A stretch of DNA of 64,000 bases, from NCBI RefSeq assembly GCF_003350205.1, contig NZ_QLLC01000006.1, positions 62,001 through 126,000 of the forward strand. The letters run 5' to 3'. A model generated the notes under the pieces. It was given only the letters and a program-made list of their open reading frames with translations, did not search any database and was not told where the DNA came from. This document shows, piece by piece, positions 16,346 through 25,218 of the stretch; the stretch's first letter is position 1, and every line of letters starts with the position of its first letter. The stretch comes from Brevundimonas bullata. GTDB taxonomy: Bacteria; Pseudomonadota; Alphaproteobacteria; Caulobacterales; Caulobacteraceae. The position numbers and the translations under genes are program-made.

Positions 16346-17050
16346 TTAGGCGGCTGGGGCAGCTGCGGCCGGAGCGACCTGCTGCAGGAACTCGCCGTCA
16401 AAGCGGATGGTGGTTTCGTCGCCCACCGGACCGACGGCCATGCCGAAGTCCGAGCGCTTGAACTTGCCTTCAGCCGCGAAGCCGAGGGTCGGAACCTGCA
16501 TGAAGGGGTGCTTCTCGATCTCGCCGTTGAAAGTCGCGTCCAGCGTCACCGGCTTGGTCACGCCCAGGAAGGTCAGGTCGCCCGTCACCTTGGCCGTGCG
16601 CGGACCGGTCAGCTCGACCTTGGTCGACTTGAAGGTGATCTGGGGGAAGGCGCCGGCGTTCAGGAAGTTCTTGTTCCGGGCGATGTCCTCGCTCCAGCTC
16701 TTGAAGCCGGTGGCCGCGTGGGTGCCGGTGTAGTCGCCCGGATAGTTGGCGTCGACCGAGGTCGGGTCGATGCTGACCTCGACGGTGCTGTTGGCCAGGT
16801 TGGCCGGGTCCAGCGTGATCTTGGCGTCAAACTTGTTGAAGCGGGCGGTGTAGTTCGAAATCGTGTTGTGGCCGATCGACCACTGCAGCGAAGCGTGGGT
16901 CGGGTCCATGACATAGACGCCGGCCGGGGCCTTCAGCTCGACCGGAGCGGTCGCAGCGGCGTCAGCGGCGGGGGTCTTGTCAGCGGCGGGTTGGCTGCAG
17001 GCGGCCAGCAGGGCGAAGGCGGAAACGGCCAGAATATGCTGCATCTTCAT
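16346..17050 (-). CDS. YceI-family periplasmic lipoprotein
   Basis: 234 residues with a lipoprotein signal MKMQHILAVSAFALLAAC (cysteine 18), an Ala-rich linker and a YceI domain from about residue 45 (GVYVMDPTHASLQWSIGHNTISNYTARF), ending with a short Ala/Pro tail. YceI proteins form a hydrophobic barrel that carries a polyisoprenoid or ubiquinone-like ligand. It is upstream of the cytochrome b561-YceI fusion on the same strand, separated by the repeat pair, which suggests a shared task around quinones or acid/oxidative stress. Confidence 0.9.
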   Translation of the reverse strand: MKMQHILAVSAFALLAACSQPAADKTPAADAAATAPVELKAPAGVYVMDPTHASLQWSIGHNTISNYTARFNKFDAKITLDPANLANSTVEVSIDPTSVDANYPGDYTGTHAATGFKSWSEDIARNKNFLNAGAFPQITFKSTKVELTGPRTAKVTGDLTFLGVTKPVTLDATFNGEIEKHPFMQVPTLGFAAEGKFKRSDFGMAVGPVGDETTIRFDGEFLQQVAPAAAAPAA

Positions 17051-17231
17051 GGGGAGGACCTCGTTGAATGTTCAGGACTGGACACGAGGCCCAGATACGG
17101 TTCGTCTATCCGTCGGCGCGCCGCTCGGACTGCAACAGTATAAGTTGCGATTGCTGACCTTCAAGCCCCGTTCGTGCAAAAATGCGGATTGAGGTGCGCC
17201 CCGCGCGTCGCCCGCCTATCTTGCGACTCAC

Positions 17232-19145
17232 ATGCCCATTCGCCGCCTCCCCCCCGAAACCGTCAACCGCATCGCCGCCGGCGAGGTGGTCGAACGCCCC
17301 GCCAGCGCCATCAAGGAGTTGGTCGAGAACGCGCTGGACGCGGGCGCCTCGCGTGTCGAGATCCAGGCGGACGGCGGCGGCCTGACCCGCATCCTGATCG
17401 CCGACGACGGCAAGGGCATTCCGAAAGACGAACTGCCGCTGGCGGTCGAGCGCCACGCCACGTCCAAGCTGGAGCCCGACGACGCGGGCGACGTGGACCT
17501 GTTGCGTATCTCCACCCTCGGCTTCCGCGGCGAGGCCCTGCCCTCCATCGGCTCGGTCGCCCGCCTGACCATCACGACGCGCGCCCGCGATGAAGGCGAG
17601 GCCTGGGCCGTCACCGTGGACGGCGGCGATCAGAAGGTCGTCGCCCCCGCCGGATTCCCCGGCCCGCACGGCGCCCGGGTCGAGGTCCGCGACCTCTTCT
17701 ACGCCACGCCCGCCCGCCTGAAGTTCATGAAGTCCGAGCGGTCCGAGGCCATGGCCATCTCGGAAGAGATCAAGCGTCAGGCCATGGCCCACGAGGCCGT
17801 CGCCTTCACCCTGTCGCTGGATGGCAAGGTGACGCTGCGCCTGCCCGCTGAGCATCCCGGTTTCGAAGGCCGCCTGAAACGCCTCGGCGCCCTGCTGGGC
17901 CGTGACTTCGAGGCCAACGCCCTGCTGATCGATCAGGAGCGCGATGGCGTGCGCCTGTCCGGTTATGCGGGCCTGCCCACCTATTCGCGCGGCAATGCGG
18001 CGCATCAGTTTCTGTTCGTCAACGGCCGTCCGGTGCGCGACCGTCTGCTGCAAGGCGCCCTGCGCGGCGCCTACGCCGACTTCCTGGCCCGCGACCGGCA
18101 TCCGGCGGCGGCGCTGTTCCTCGACATCGACCCGCTCTACGTCGATGTGAACGTCCACCCCGCCAAGGCCGAGGTTCGCTTCCGCGATCCGGCTCTGGTG
18201 CGCGGCCTGATCGTCGGCGCCCTGCGTCACGCCCTGCACGCCGCCGGCCACCGCGCCTCGACCACGGTCGCCGCCGACGCCCTGTCGGGGTTCCGCCCGC
18301 ATACGGGCGAGGCCCTCTACAGCCCCACCTCGCCGTCAGCCCAGTCCTTCGGCCAAGCAGCGCCCGGCTGGAGCGGCTGGCAGGGCTGGTCGCAACCGGC
18401 CGCCGCCGCTCAGAACCTGCCCGGCCTGAACGAACGCTCCGCCCGCGTCGAGCACACCTGGAGCGGCGAAGCCGCCGCGCCCAGCTTCCGCACCCTGGGC
18501 GAGATCCAGGCCGAGCATGCGGGCCAGCTCGCGCCCGGCGCCCAGACGCCGCCCGACCTGATCGACTACCCGCTCGGCGCCGCGCGCGCTCAACTGCACG
18601 GCACATACATTGTCGCCCAGACCCGCGACGGCCTGGTCGTCGTCGATCAGCACGCCGCCCACGAACGTCTCGTCTATGAGCGGATGAAGACCCAGATGGC
18701 CACCGGCGCCGTCACCCGTCAGGCCCTGCTGACGCCCGAGGTCGTCGAACTGGACGCCGCCGAAGCCGAGCGCGTCGCCGCCAAGGCCGAGGAACTGGCC
18801 GAGATGGGCCTGATCGTCGAAGCCTTCGGGGTCGGCGCGGTGCTGGTCCGCGAAACCCCGGCCCTACTGGGCGACACCGATGTTCAGGGCCTGATCCGCG
18901 ACATCGCCGACGACCTGTCCGAACACGGCGCCGCCCTGTCGCTGAAGGAGCGGATGGCCGAGGTCTGCGGCACCATGGCCTGCCACGGCAGCGTCCGCGC
19001 CGGCCGCGTCCTCAGCGCCCCCGAAATGAACGCCCTGCTGCGCCAGATGGAAGCTACGCCCCACTCCGGCCAATGCAATCACGGCCGCCCGACCTACGTC
19101 GAGCTGAAGCTTAACGACCTCGAAAAGCTGTTCGGGCGTAGGTGA
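17232..19145 (+). CDS. mutL: DNA mismatch repair protein MutL
   Basis: 637 residues. The N-terminal GHKL ATPase shows [11 protein letters not shown] (about 30-40), DDGKGI and [13 protein letters not shown] Pro/Ala-rich linker (about 345-440) leads to the C-terminal dimerisation domain. That domain contains [12 protein letters not shown], which fits the DQHA(X)2E(X)4E endonuclease motif, and [13 protein letters not shown], a C-x-H-G-R-P motif, so this MutL should nick DNA itself, unlike the E. coli protein. No mutH-like gene is in the window. The gene diverges from the YceI lipoprotein. Confidence 0.96.
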   Translation: MPIRRLPPETVNRIAAGEVVERPASAIKELVENALDAGASRVEIQADGGGLTRILIADDGKGIPKDELPLAVERHATSKLEPDDAGDVDLLRISTLGFRGEALPSIGSVARLTITTRARDEGEAWAVTVDGGDQKVVAPAGFPGPHGARVEVRDLFYATPARLKFMKSERSEAMAISEEIKRQAMAHEAVAFTLSLDGKVTLRLPAEHPGFEGRLKRLGALLGRDFEANALLIDQERDGVRLSGYAGLPTYSRGNAAHQFLFVNGRPVRDRLLQGALRGAYADFLARDRHPAAALFLDIDPLYVDVNVHPAKAEVRFRDPALVRGLIVGALRHALHAAGHRASTTVAADALSGFRPHTGEALYSPTSPSAQSFGQAAPGWSGWQGWSQPAAAAQNLPGLNERSARVEHTWSGEAAAPSFRTLGEIQAEHAGQLAPGAQTPPDLIDYPLGAARAQLHGTYIVAQTRDGLVVVDQHAAHERLVYERMKTQMATGAVTRQALLTPEVVELDAAEAERVAAKAEELAEMGLIVEAFGVGAVLVRETPALLGDTDVQGLIRDIADDLSEHGAALSLKERMAEVCGTMACHGSVRAGRVLSAPEMNALLRQMEATPHSGQCNHGRPTYVELKLNDLEKLFGRR

Positions 19146-19156
19146 TCCCCCCTTCC

Positions 19157-19188
19157 CCGCTCATCCCGGCGGACGCCGGGATGAGCGG
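19157..19188. repeat. Perfect 14-bp hairpin of the CATCCCGG family after mutL
   Basis: CCGCTCATCCCGGC (19157-19170) and GCCGGGATGAGCGG (19175-19188) pair perfectly around a GGAC loop. It starts 11 bp after the mutL stop, so it could end mutL transcription. The outer sequence CTCATCC differs by one base from the GTCATCC units. Confidence 0.8.
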
Positions 19189-19235
19189 AGCAAAGGGAGC
19201 ATTCACAGTCCTCGCTGTTCAGTTATCCTGACCTC

Positions 19236-19703
19236 ATGACCCCCTCCGTCCTCTTCGTTTGCCTCGGCAACATCTGTCGCTCGCCCCTGGCCGAGGCGGC
19301 CTTCCGTGAAGAGGCCCGTCGCCTGAAGCTGGACGTCATCGTCGATTCCGCCGGCACCGGCGACTGGCACGTCGGCTCTCCGCCCGACCCGCGCGCCCAG
19401 GCCGTGGCGCGCAAGAACGGCGTCGACATCTCCATCCTGCGCGGGCGTCAGGTGAAGCCCGCAGACTTCCGCCGCTTCACCCACATCGTCGCCCTGGACG
19501 AGGAGAACCTCGCCAACCTGCGCCGCCTCGCCCCCGCCGACGCCATGGCCGACCTCAGCCTGCTGCTGGATCACGTCGAGGGCCGCGAGGGCCAGCCGGT
19601 GGCCGATCCCTATTTCGGCGACGACGACGGCTTCGATATCACCTGGTCTGACGTAACCGCCGGCGCGCGCGGTCTGGCTCGGAAGCTGCGCCGCAAGGAT
19701 TGA
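19236..19703 (+). CDS. Low-molecular-weight protein-tyrosine phosphatase
   Basis: 155 residues. The P-loop VCLGNICRSPLAEA (residues about 9-22) holds the nucleophilic cysteine and the arginine, and DPYFGDDDGFD near residue 125 supplies the general-acid aspartate. Such enzymes dephosphorylate tyrosine on proteins; in bacteria they often pair with a BY-kinase for polysaccharide export, but none is nearby. It lies downstream of mutL on the same strand, separated by a strong hairpin. Confidence 0.93.
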   Translation: MTPSVLFVCLGNICRSPLAEAAFREEARRLKLDVIVDSAGTGDWHVGSPPDPRAQAVARKNGVDISILRGRQVKPADFRRFTHIVALDEENLANLRRLAPADAMADLSLLLDHVEGREGQPVADPYFGDDDGFDITWSDVTAGARGLARKLRRKD

Positions 19704-19881
19704 AACCGGCAGCCGGCCTCGCTATCACTCGCCCCTCACCTGTTGGGACTGTTTATGTCTGAGAATGTGTTCACGGCCTGAGGCCCGGACGCTGAAAATC
19801 CGTCCGTGGCCGCTCGCAACGCCCCGCGTCTGAATGATCGACGCCGGGCGCACGCCGACGCCTGTCCCGGACAATCTGAAA

Positions 19882-20157
19882 ATGAACATCTCCCGTGCGG
19901 AACAACGCACGCTCCACGCCCTGGCCCAGGGCGGTCGCATCCTGCTGGAACGCGACGATCAGGGCCGTATCACCGCCGCCCGCTGCTTCACCCGCGAAGG
20001 CTGGGTGCTGGACGGCTGCGATCTCGAGCAATGGCGCAGCCTGAAACGCAAGGGCGTCATCAAGTCGCGAAACGGCGGCCCCTATGTCGTCAATCGCGAT
20101 GGGCTGGCCCGCCTGCGCAGCCAACTGGACAACCGCGTCTCAGGACGCGGTTTCTGA
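19882..20157 (+). CDS. YjhX/TopAI-type topoisomerase I inhibitor homologue (UPF0386)
   Basis: 91 residues from the ATG at 19882, giving [20 protein letters not shown], which aligns closely with the start of E. coli YjhX; ECYSREG- and KSVNGQPY-like segments are also conserved as ARCFTREG and [15 protein letters not shown]. In E. coli this protein (TopAI) binds topoisomerase I and is toxic unless the antitoxin YjhQ is made. No YjhQ-like acetyltransferase gene is adjacent: the neighbours are a phosphatase and a convergent hydrolase. The role as an active toxin here is uncertain. Confidence 0.88.
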   Translation: MNISRAEQRTLHALAQGGRILLERDDQGRITAARCFTREGWVLDGCDLEQWRSLKRKGVIKSRNGGPYVVNRDGLARLRSQLDNRVSGRGF

Positions 20158-20196
20158 CCCCAAGGACGCGCGCGACACAGAGGTCGCGTGCGTCCG

Positions 20197-21171
20197 TCAG
20201 GGTTTCAGCGCCGCCGCCATGAAGGCCGTCACCTGGGGCCAGGCGTCTTGACGCGCCGCCGCATCGGCCTCGGGCGAACCGCCGCTGCGCGGGCTGTCGC
20301 GCGGCCCGCCGTCGCCGACCAGATCATGCCCCGCCTCGGGATAAATCAGGGCGGTCGTCTCCCGCCCCGCCGTTTCACGAGACGCCACGATGGCCCGCGC
20401 CGCCGCCACCGAATCCCACTGGGCGTCCCGCTCGCCCGCAATCAGGATCAGCGGCCCGGCATAGGCCTCCACCGGAATGCGCGCCTCTACCTCCTTCTGA
20501 GGGTGGTCCGCCCGCCCATTGGCGTGGATGGCCCGTAGGTCCGCCTTGCCCGGTCCCGCCAGCAGTCCTTCGACGAATCCGCGATAGGGCATGAAGGGCA
20601 GCGGCGTTCCGTCGAACGAAAACGAAGAGCGCGTGCCCTCGGCCTCCAGCGTCTCCAGGCCCCAGCCCTCCCAGACCACGTCTGTGGGCGCATAGGCGAC
20701 GACCGCGTCGATCCAGTCGTAGCGGCTGGCCGCGATCAGGGCGAACTCCGCCCCCTTTGAGGCGCTAAACAACCCAAACCGCTCCACATCGACGCCGGGC
20801 ATGCCGCGCAAGGCGTCGCGCAGCTCGGCCAGTTGGTCCACCCGAATATCGATAAAGCTGCCGGCGATCTCGGGCAGAGCCTTGGGCGGGCCAAACTCGG
20901 CCCAGTCCGGCGAATAATAGGGCAGCCCCATCGCCGCATAGCCCATCCCGGCCAGGATCGGGCCGAATCGGTCGCCCGCTTCGGTCCCGCCGTCCGCGCC
21001 GTGCAGGATCACCACCACGGGCCGGGCCCCTTCGCCCGCCTCGACATAGACCTTGGCATGGGGAAAGCCTGGGATCGCCGAAGATGCGACCTGCGCCCAC
21101 CCGACGCCGGGAGCTAGTCCGATAGCCAAGGCCGCGCCAATCAGTGCGCGCCGTGCAATCCGTCCAAACAT
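20197..21171 (-). CDS. Secreted alpha/beta hydrolase (BAAT/dienelactone hydrolase-like)
   Basis: 324 residues with an N-terminal signal peptide ending near GVGWAQ (residue about 26). The alpha/beta fold shows VVILHGADGGTEAG (oxyanion region) and a nucleophile elbow FSASKGAEFAL, with the first glycine of GxSxG replaced by serine, as is common in the acyl-CoA thioesterase/BAAT branch. Asp in GERDAQWDS and His in YPEAGHDLVG complete a plausible triad. It is probably a periplasmic esterase or lactonase; the substrate is unknown. It is the last gene of a minus-strand group after rsmD. Confidence 0.8.
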   Translation of the reverse strand: MFGRIARRALIGAALAIGLAPGVGWAQVASSAIPGFPHAKVYVEAGEGARPVVVILHGADGGTEAGDRFGPILAGMGYAAMGLPYYSPDWAEFGPPKALPEIAGSFIDIRVDQLAELRDALRGMPGVDVERFGLFSASKGAEFALIAASRYDWIDAVVAYAPTDVVWEGWGLETLEAEGTRSSFSFDGTPLPFMPYRGFVEGLLAGPGKADLRAIHANGRADHPQKEVEARIPVEAYAGPLILIAGERDAQWDSVAAARAIVASRETAGRETTALIYPEAGHDLVGDGGPRDSPRSGGSPEADAAARQDAWPQVTAFMAAALKP

Positions 21172-21211
21172 GACACCCTCCGCGTCCGCCCAAAGACAGA
21201 CGCCATGGGTA

Positions 21212-21778
21212 TCAGTGTTCGCTTTTCAGGAACAGGACCCGCGCCGCGCCATAGTCGCGCGTGTCCAGACGCTCATAGCCCGGCGTGTCGATATCCGGTT
21301 CGTCCGAGCCGCGCTCGAACACCACAATGGCGCCGGGCTTCAGCCACTGGCCTTCGCGCAGCCGCGCCAGCGTCTGTTCGCCCAGGCCCTTGGCGTAGGG
21401 CGGATCGAGGAAGGCCAGGTCGAACGCCTCGCCCACCGAGCCGGGACGCTCGCCCAGGTCGATGGCGCTGCGTCGATGCACCCGCCCCCGACCGAACAGG
21501 CCATAGGCGTCCATGTTCTCGCGGATCACGCCGCGCGCGCCGTCGTCGATTTCGACGAACAGGGCGAAGGCCGCGCCGCGCGACAGGGCCTCGAAACCGA
21601 GCGCGCCCGACCCGGCGTAGATGTCCATGACCCGCGCATCCCGCAGACCCTCGGCCCACGAGGCGTGTTCCAGCACGTTGAAGATGGCCTGACGCGCCCG
21701 GTCCGAGGTCGGACGCGTATTCTGCCCCTCAGGCGCGAGAATGGCGCGCCCTTTCAGGCTGCCGGCAACGATCCGCAT
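21212..21778 (-). CDS. rsmD: 16S rRNA (guanine-966-N2)-methyltransferase RsmD
   Basis: 188 residues beginning MRIVAGSLKGRAILAPEG, the family's typical N-terminus. RPTSDRARQAIFNVLEH, the SAM-binding MDIYAGSGALGFEALSRGA and the catalytic LDPPYAKG motif are all present. It methylates G966 of 16S rRNA on the 30S particle. It lies in the minus-strand group after the RluB-type synthase, an arrangement common in alphaproteobacteria, with a GFA-family gene in between (1-bp gap). Confidence 0.95.
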   Translation of the reverse strand: MRIVAGSLKGRAILAPEGQNTRPTSDRARQAIFNVLEHASWAEGLRDARVMDIYAGSGALGFEALSRGAAFALFVEIDDGARGVIRENMDAYGLFGRGRVHRRSAIDLGERPGSVGEAFDLAFLDPPYAKGLGEQTLARLREGQWLKPGAIVVFERGSDEPDIDTPGYERLDTRDYGAARVLFLKSEH

Positions 21779-21779
21779 G

Positions 21780-22208
21780 TCAGGTCTCGCTTGGCGCGTA
21801 TAGAGCCTCGACCTCCGCGCCGGTCAAGCGCGGGCGGTCGCCGGCGAAGTCATAGTTGGCGGGCTTGGACTCGATGTAGATCTCGTCCTCGAAGGCGAAG
21901 ATGGCGGGGTCGTCGAAGGCCTGGACCGAGACCATGGTCATGCCGCCCGCCTTCAACCGCCAGAACAGGCTGGAGCCGCAGGCCGAGCAGAACTGACGCT
22001 CCGCCCACTCCGACGAAGAATAGGTCGCAAGGGGGCCGTCAACCGCGACGCTGTCGCCGCAGTTGACGCTCAGCGAGACGCCGCCCGAAATCCGGCGACA
22101 GTTCTCACAGTGACAAGCGTGCATCCCGCCCTGCGGCACGGCGGTGAAGCTCACCGCGCCGCAAAGGCAACGACCCGCCAGGCGGGCGCCGTCCTTGACT
22201 TCGACCAT
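21780..22208 (-). CDS. GFA/CENP-V family zinc protein
   Basis: 142 residues. Three cysteine clusters, GRCLCGAVSF (residues about 13-22), HACHCENCRR (about 31-40) and FCSACGSSLFW (about 74-84), are the zinc-binding signature of the family named after glutathione-dependent formaldehyde-activating enzyme. Most members have no proven Gfa activity, so the specific reaction is open. It is inserted between the RluB-type gene and rsmD with very short gaps, implying co-transcription. Confidence 0.9.
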   Translation of the reverse strand: MVEVKDGARLAGRCLCGAVSFTAVPQGGMHACHCENCRRISGGVSLSVNCGDSVAVDGPLATYSSSEWAERQFCSACGSSLFWRLKAGGMTMVSVQAFDDPAIFAFEDEIYIESKPANYDFAGDRPRLTGAEVEALYAPSET

Positions 22209-22229
22209 GGTCAGCTCCCCGTCCAGCCC

Positions 22230-23858
22230 TTAGCTGCGGCCGCGCGGACCGCCACGACCGCCCGAAGGCTTGCCGCCGAACGGCTTCCTGTCGCCGGTCG
22301 GACGCGAGCCGCCAGGCTTGGAACCAAAGCCGCCCGGTTTGGCGCCGAAGCCGCCGGGCTTGCCGCCGGAACGCGGTGCGCCGTCGCGCGGTTTGAAGTC
22401 CCGCTGTGGACGATCGCTGGCGCCGCCCTCGCGCGGTTTGAAATCGCGTTGCGGACGGTCACCTGAACGGACGCCGTCGCGGGGTTGGAAGTCGCGCTTC
22501 GGACGCTCGCCGAAACCGCCCTTGGCGCCGTCACGGGGGGCGCGACGGTCGTCAATCAGTTGCGGCTCGGAGCGGTTGAAGGGCTTGCGTGGGCGATCCG
22601 ACCACTCGCCGCCCTGGGCGGCTTCCGGACGGGCGCGCGGCTTGAAGGTCTTGGTGTGCTCGAACTTCGGCGCGGACTTGGCCCAGCCTTCCTTCTTGGC
22701 CGGACGGTCGCGACGGTCGACAGCGTTCTCGGTGGCTTCCGTGGCCGCACGGACGCGGCTGGGCTTGCGCGAGGGGTCAGACATGGCCGAACCCGACCGG
22801 CCCGCCACGATGGGCGAAGACGTGCGACGGCCGGGGATCGGCGCCGGGGTCGAGACGGTGTTGCCCGTCGGCAGGTTCTCGGGCCGGATGTGCTCGGCCA
22901 GCATTTCGCGGATCACGCGCGGGCCGACTTCCTCGACCGCCCCGACGGGCAAAGTGCCCAGCTGGAACGGACCATAGGCCAGGCGGATCAGTCGGTTCAC
23001 GGTCAGGCCGATGGACTCCAGAACCTTGCGGACTTCGCGGTTCTTGCCTTCGGTGATCGAGACGCTGATCCACAGGTTGGCCGAGCTGCGCTCGCCGTCC
23101 TCTTTTTCCTTGGCCTTGTCGATGGTCGCTTCCATCGGGCCATAGTGGATGCCGTCGACGGTGCAGCCGGTCTTCAGCTTGTCCAGCTCGGCCTGGGTGA
23201 TGCGGCCACGGGCTCGGGCCCGGTAGTGGCGCACCAGGGCCGTGTCCGGCATTTCCAGCGCCCGGCTCAGTTCGCCGTCGTTGGTCAGCAGCAGCAGACC
23301 TTCGGTGTTCATGTCCAGTCGGCCGACCGAGATCACGCGCGGCAGACCGCTGGGCAGGGCGTCGAACACGGTCGGGCGGCCCGCCGGGTCGTTGTGGCTG
23401 GTCAGCAGGCCAGCCGGCTTGTGATAGCGCCAGACGCGGGTCGCCTGGGCCGAGCCCATCGGCTTGCCGTTGACGGTGATGACATCGTCGCGCGTCACCA
23501 GGGTCGCGGGCGTGTCCAGGATGCGGCCGTTGACCGCCACCTTGCCCAGACCGATCAGACGCTCGACCTCGCGGCGCGAGGCGATGCCGGCGCGGGCCAT
23601 GGCCTTGGCGATTCGCTCGCTGCGAGCGGGCGTAGCCGATTCCTTGCCGACGGAGGCGCCTTTCGGGCCGCCCTTGCCTGCGCCCTTCACAAAAGGCTTG
23701 TCGCCGCGATCATCCTTGCGGTCGCCGCGTGGCGGGCCTTTGCGGTCTGCGAAGCCGCCCTTGTCGGGGCGCGCGCCGGCGAATTTATGGGGACCGCGTG
23801 GGCCGTCGTCTTGACGGAAGCGGGGGTTCTTGTCGTTGTCTTTGGGATGGCGATCCAT
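22230..23858 (-). CDS. rluB: Large-subunit rRNA pseudouridine synthase (RluB/RsuA type) with long basic tails
   Basis: 542 residues from the ATG at 23858; the frame is open far upstream, but MDRHPKDNDKNPRF is the sensible start. A basic N-terminal tail (1-75) precedes an S4 RNA-binding domain (ERIAKAMARAGIASRREVERLI) and the RsuA-type catalytic core with the active-site aspartate in GRLDMNTEGLLLLTND. The C-terminal 180 residues are disordered, rich in Arg/Gly/Pro/Lys, with repeated RPQRDFKPR and KPGGFG units that probably contact RNA. The enzyme makes pseudouridine in 23S rRNA (position 2605 in E. coli RluB). Its first 12 bases overlap tadA on the other strand. Confidence 0.9.
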   Translation of the reverse strand: MDRHPKDNDKNPRFRQDDGPRGPHKFAGARPDKGGFADRKGPPRGDRKDDRGDKPFVKGAGKGGPKGASVGKESATPARSERIAKAMARAGIASRREVERLIGLGKVAVNGRILDTPATLVTRDDVITVNGKPMGSAQATRVWRYHKPAGLLTSHNDPAGRPTVFDALPSGLPRVISVGRLDMNTEGLLLLTNDGELSRALEMPDTALVRHYRARARGRITQAELDKLKTGCTVDGIHYGPMEATIDKAKEKEDGERSSANLWISVSITEGKNREVRKVLESIGLTVNRLIRLAYGPFQLGTLPVGAVEEVGPRVIREMLAEHIRPENLPTGNTVSTPAPIPGRRTSSPIVAGRSGSAMSDPSRKPSRVRAATEATENAVDRRDRPAKKEGWAKSAPKFEHTKTFKPRARPEAAQGGEWSDRPRKPFNRSEPQLIDDRRAPRDGAKGGFGERPKRDFQPRDGVRSGDRPQRDFKPREGGASDRPQRDFKPRDGAPRSGGKPGGFGAKPGGFGSKPGGSRPTGDRKPFGGKPSGGRGGPRGRS

Positions 23859-24329
23859 GATGAGCGGTTCATGAGCATGGCGCTCGATCTGGCGCAAGCT
23901 GCGGCGCAAGCGGGCGAAGTGCCGGTCGGCGCAGTAATTGTCGATGAATCGACCGGCAAAGTGGTTGGTCGTGGGCAGAACGGCCCCATAACAGCCCATG
24001 ATCCGACGGCTCATGCCGAGATCGTGGCCCTGCGTGATGCTGCGGCAACGTTGCAGAATTATCGCCTGACCGACCTGACACTTTATGTAACGCTGGAACC
24101 CTGCGCCATGTGCGCCGGCGCCATCAGCCACGCCCGCATCGGTCGGGTCGTCTGGGGGGCCGACGATCCCAAGGGCGGCGCCGTCGTCAACGGCGGTCGC
24201 TTCTTCGATCAGCCGACCTGCCACTGGCGCCCCGCCGTCGAGGGCGGGGTCATGGCCGAACCCGCCGCCGAGACCCTGCGCGCCTTCTTCCGCGCCCGAC
24301 GCGGAACGCGCACCGCCACGGTGCGTTGA
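23847..24329 (+). CDS. tadA: tRNA adenosine(34) deaminase TadA
   Basis: 160 residues if it starts at the ATG at 23847 (MAIHDERFMSMALDLA); an alternative ATG is at 23871. The zinc cytidine-deaminase motifs are HAEIVAL (H and the proton-shuttling E) and PCAMCAGAI (two cysteines), and DDPKGGAV is TadA-specific. It converts adenosine to inosine at the wobble position of tRNA-Arg(ACG). With the longer start it overlaps the start of the divergent rluB gene by 12 bp. Confidence 0.95.
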   Translation: MAIHDERFMSMALDLAQAAAQAGEVPVGAVIVDESTGKVVGRGQNGPITAHDPTAHAEIVALRDAAATLQNYRLTDLTLYVTLEPCAMCAGAISHARIGRVVWGADDPKGGAVVNGGRFFDQPTCHWRPAVEGGVMAEPAAETLRAFFRARRGTRTATVR

Positions 24330-24358
24330 CGCCACAGCTTGACCTTGGAGGCCTTCGC

Positions 24359-24775
24359 TTGTCGCACCCGCTCCTTCGCGCCGCCCCGGCCTTAGTCCTG
24401 ACCGCCTTGCTCGGCGCCTGCGCGCCAGAGCCACGCAGGGCCCCCACCGATGGAGACGAGGTTCGTGAACGCGCGCTGGAGGCCCAGACGGCCAGCCGTC
24501 GCACCGGCGCTGAAATTCAGGACCGCGCCCTGAACCGCGTCGTCCGCGCGGTTTACCTCTGCGACAACAGCGAGCGACTAACCGTCGATTTCGACAATCC
24601 ACGTCAGATGGCGACCCTGCGCACCTCTAACGGCGAAGCGGTCGATCTCTATCAGGAGCGCGCCGCCGACGGCATCTGGTACAGGGCCAGCAACCACGAC
24701 CTGCGTGGCAAGGGCGACCGGGCCGTGTGGACCGTCGTCGACCGCGCCCCGGCCAACTGCCGGGCGGTGGACTAG
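24359..24775 (+). CDS. MliC-like lipoprotein (lysozyme-inhibitor fold)
   Basis: 138 residues starting at a TTG (24359) preceded by TTGGAGG. The N-terminus is a lipoprotein signal with lipobox LLGAC (cysteine 21). Residues about 60-138 contain YLCDNSERLTVDFDN...ATL and end with a cysteine-containing strand (APANCRAVD), matching the eight-stranded MliC barrel with its disulfide. MliC proteins sit in the periplasm and inhibit C-type lysozyme. It follows tadA by 29 bp on the same strand. No ATG fits, so the TTG start is inferred from signal peptide and ribosome site. Confidence 0.75.
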   Translation: MSHPLLRAAPALVLTALLGACAPEPRRAPTDGDEVRERALEAQTASRRTGAEIQDRALNRVVRAVYLCDNSERLTVDFDNPRQMATLRTSNGEAVDLYQERAADGIWYRASNHDLRGKGDRAVWTVVDRAPANCRAVD

Positions 24776-24812
24776 GCCTAACGTGGGCTTCGTCTAGCCG
24801 GAGCCGCGAGGC

Positions 24813-24868
24813 GATTTTCGCCCCACCTGTGCGACAGTGAGAGCCACAGTCCAGGCAAGGCGAAAATC
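24813..24868. repeat. Inverted repeat in the gap after the MliC-like gene
   Basis: GATTTTCGCC (24813-24822) and GGCGAAAATC (24859-24868) are perfect 10-bp complements separated by 36 bp. The location between convergent genes fits a terminator region, but the loop is long. Confidence 0.4.
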
Positions 24869-24885
24869 CCGTTGGAGAAACAGAC

Positions 24886-25218
24886 CTACGACGCGTCGGC
24901 CTCGACTTCACCCGCGTCGAATTCCTCAGCGGTGACGAATGCGGCCCCGTCCTCGTCCAGCACCCAGATCCCGATGAACGAGGGATGCTCAGGGTTCAGG
25001 TCCTCTTCGAGCAGGTCGCCCTCATAGAGGCCGACATTGCTGTAGTCGAAGTCCAGCATCAGCTGGCGGGCCATGCCGACCATTTCCTCGGCCATGCGAC
25101 GCGAATACCCCAGGGCTTCACTGGCATCGACGAACTCGTCGGCGAGCGTGCTGACTTCAGCCGCCTCGCTGCCTTCGGTCGCACTGGTGGTGACGATTGT
25201 ATAAGCAGGCATGGTCAT
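24886..25218 (-). CDS. Small acidic hypothetical protein
   Basis: 110 residues (or 108 from the second ATG at 25212, MPAYTIVTTSATEG). It is very acidic, with many Glu/Asp residues throughout and no membrane segment or signal peptide. LADEFVDASEALGYSRRMAEEMVGMARQLM looks like an amphipathic helical pair. I recognise no family. It stands alone between the MliC-like gene and rsgA, all gaps being short. Confidence 0.6.
   Translation of the reverse strand: MTMPAYTIVTTSATEGSEAAEVSTLADEFVDASEALGYSRRMAEEMVGMARQLMLDFDYSNVGLYEGDLLEEDLNPEHPSFIGIWVLDEDGAAFVTAEEFDAGEVEADAS

Noticed and set aside
22485-23846. Plus-strand extension upstream of tadA
   Set aside because: The open frame continues in front of TadA only because it is antisense to the rluB coding region; TadA homologues begin near MAIHDERF.
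23859-24602. N-terminal extension of the RluB-type gene
   Set aside because: The extra 248 codons are antisense to tadA and the MliC-like gene, with no family similarity.
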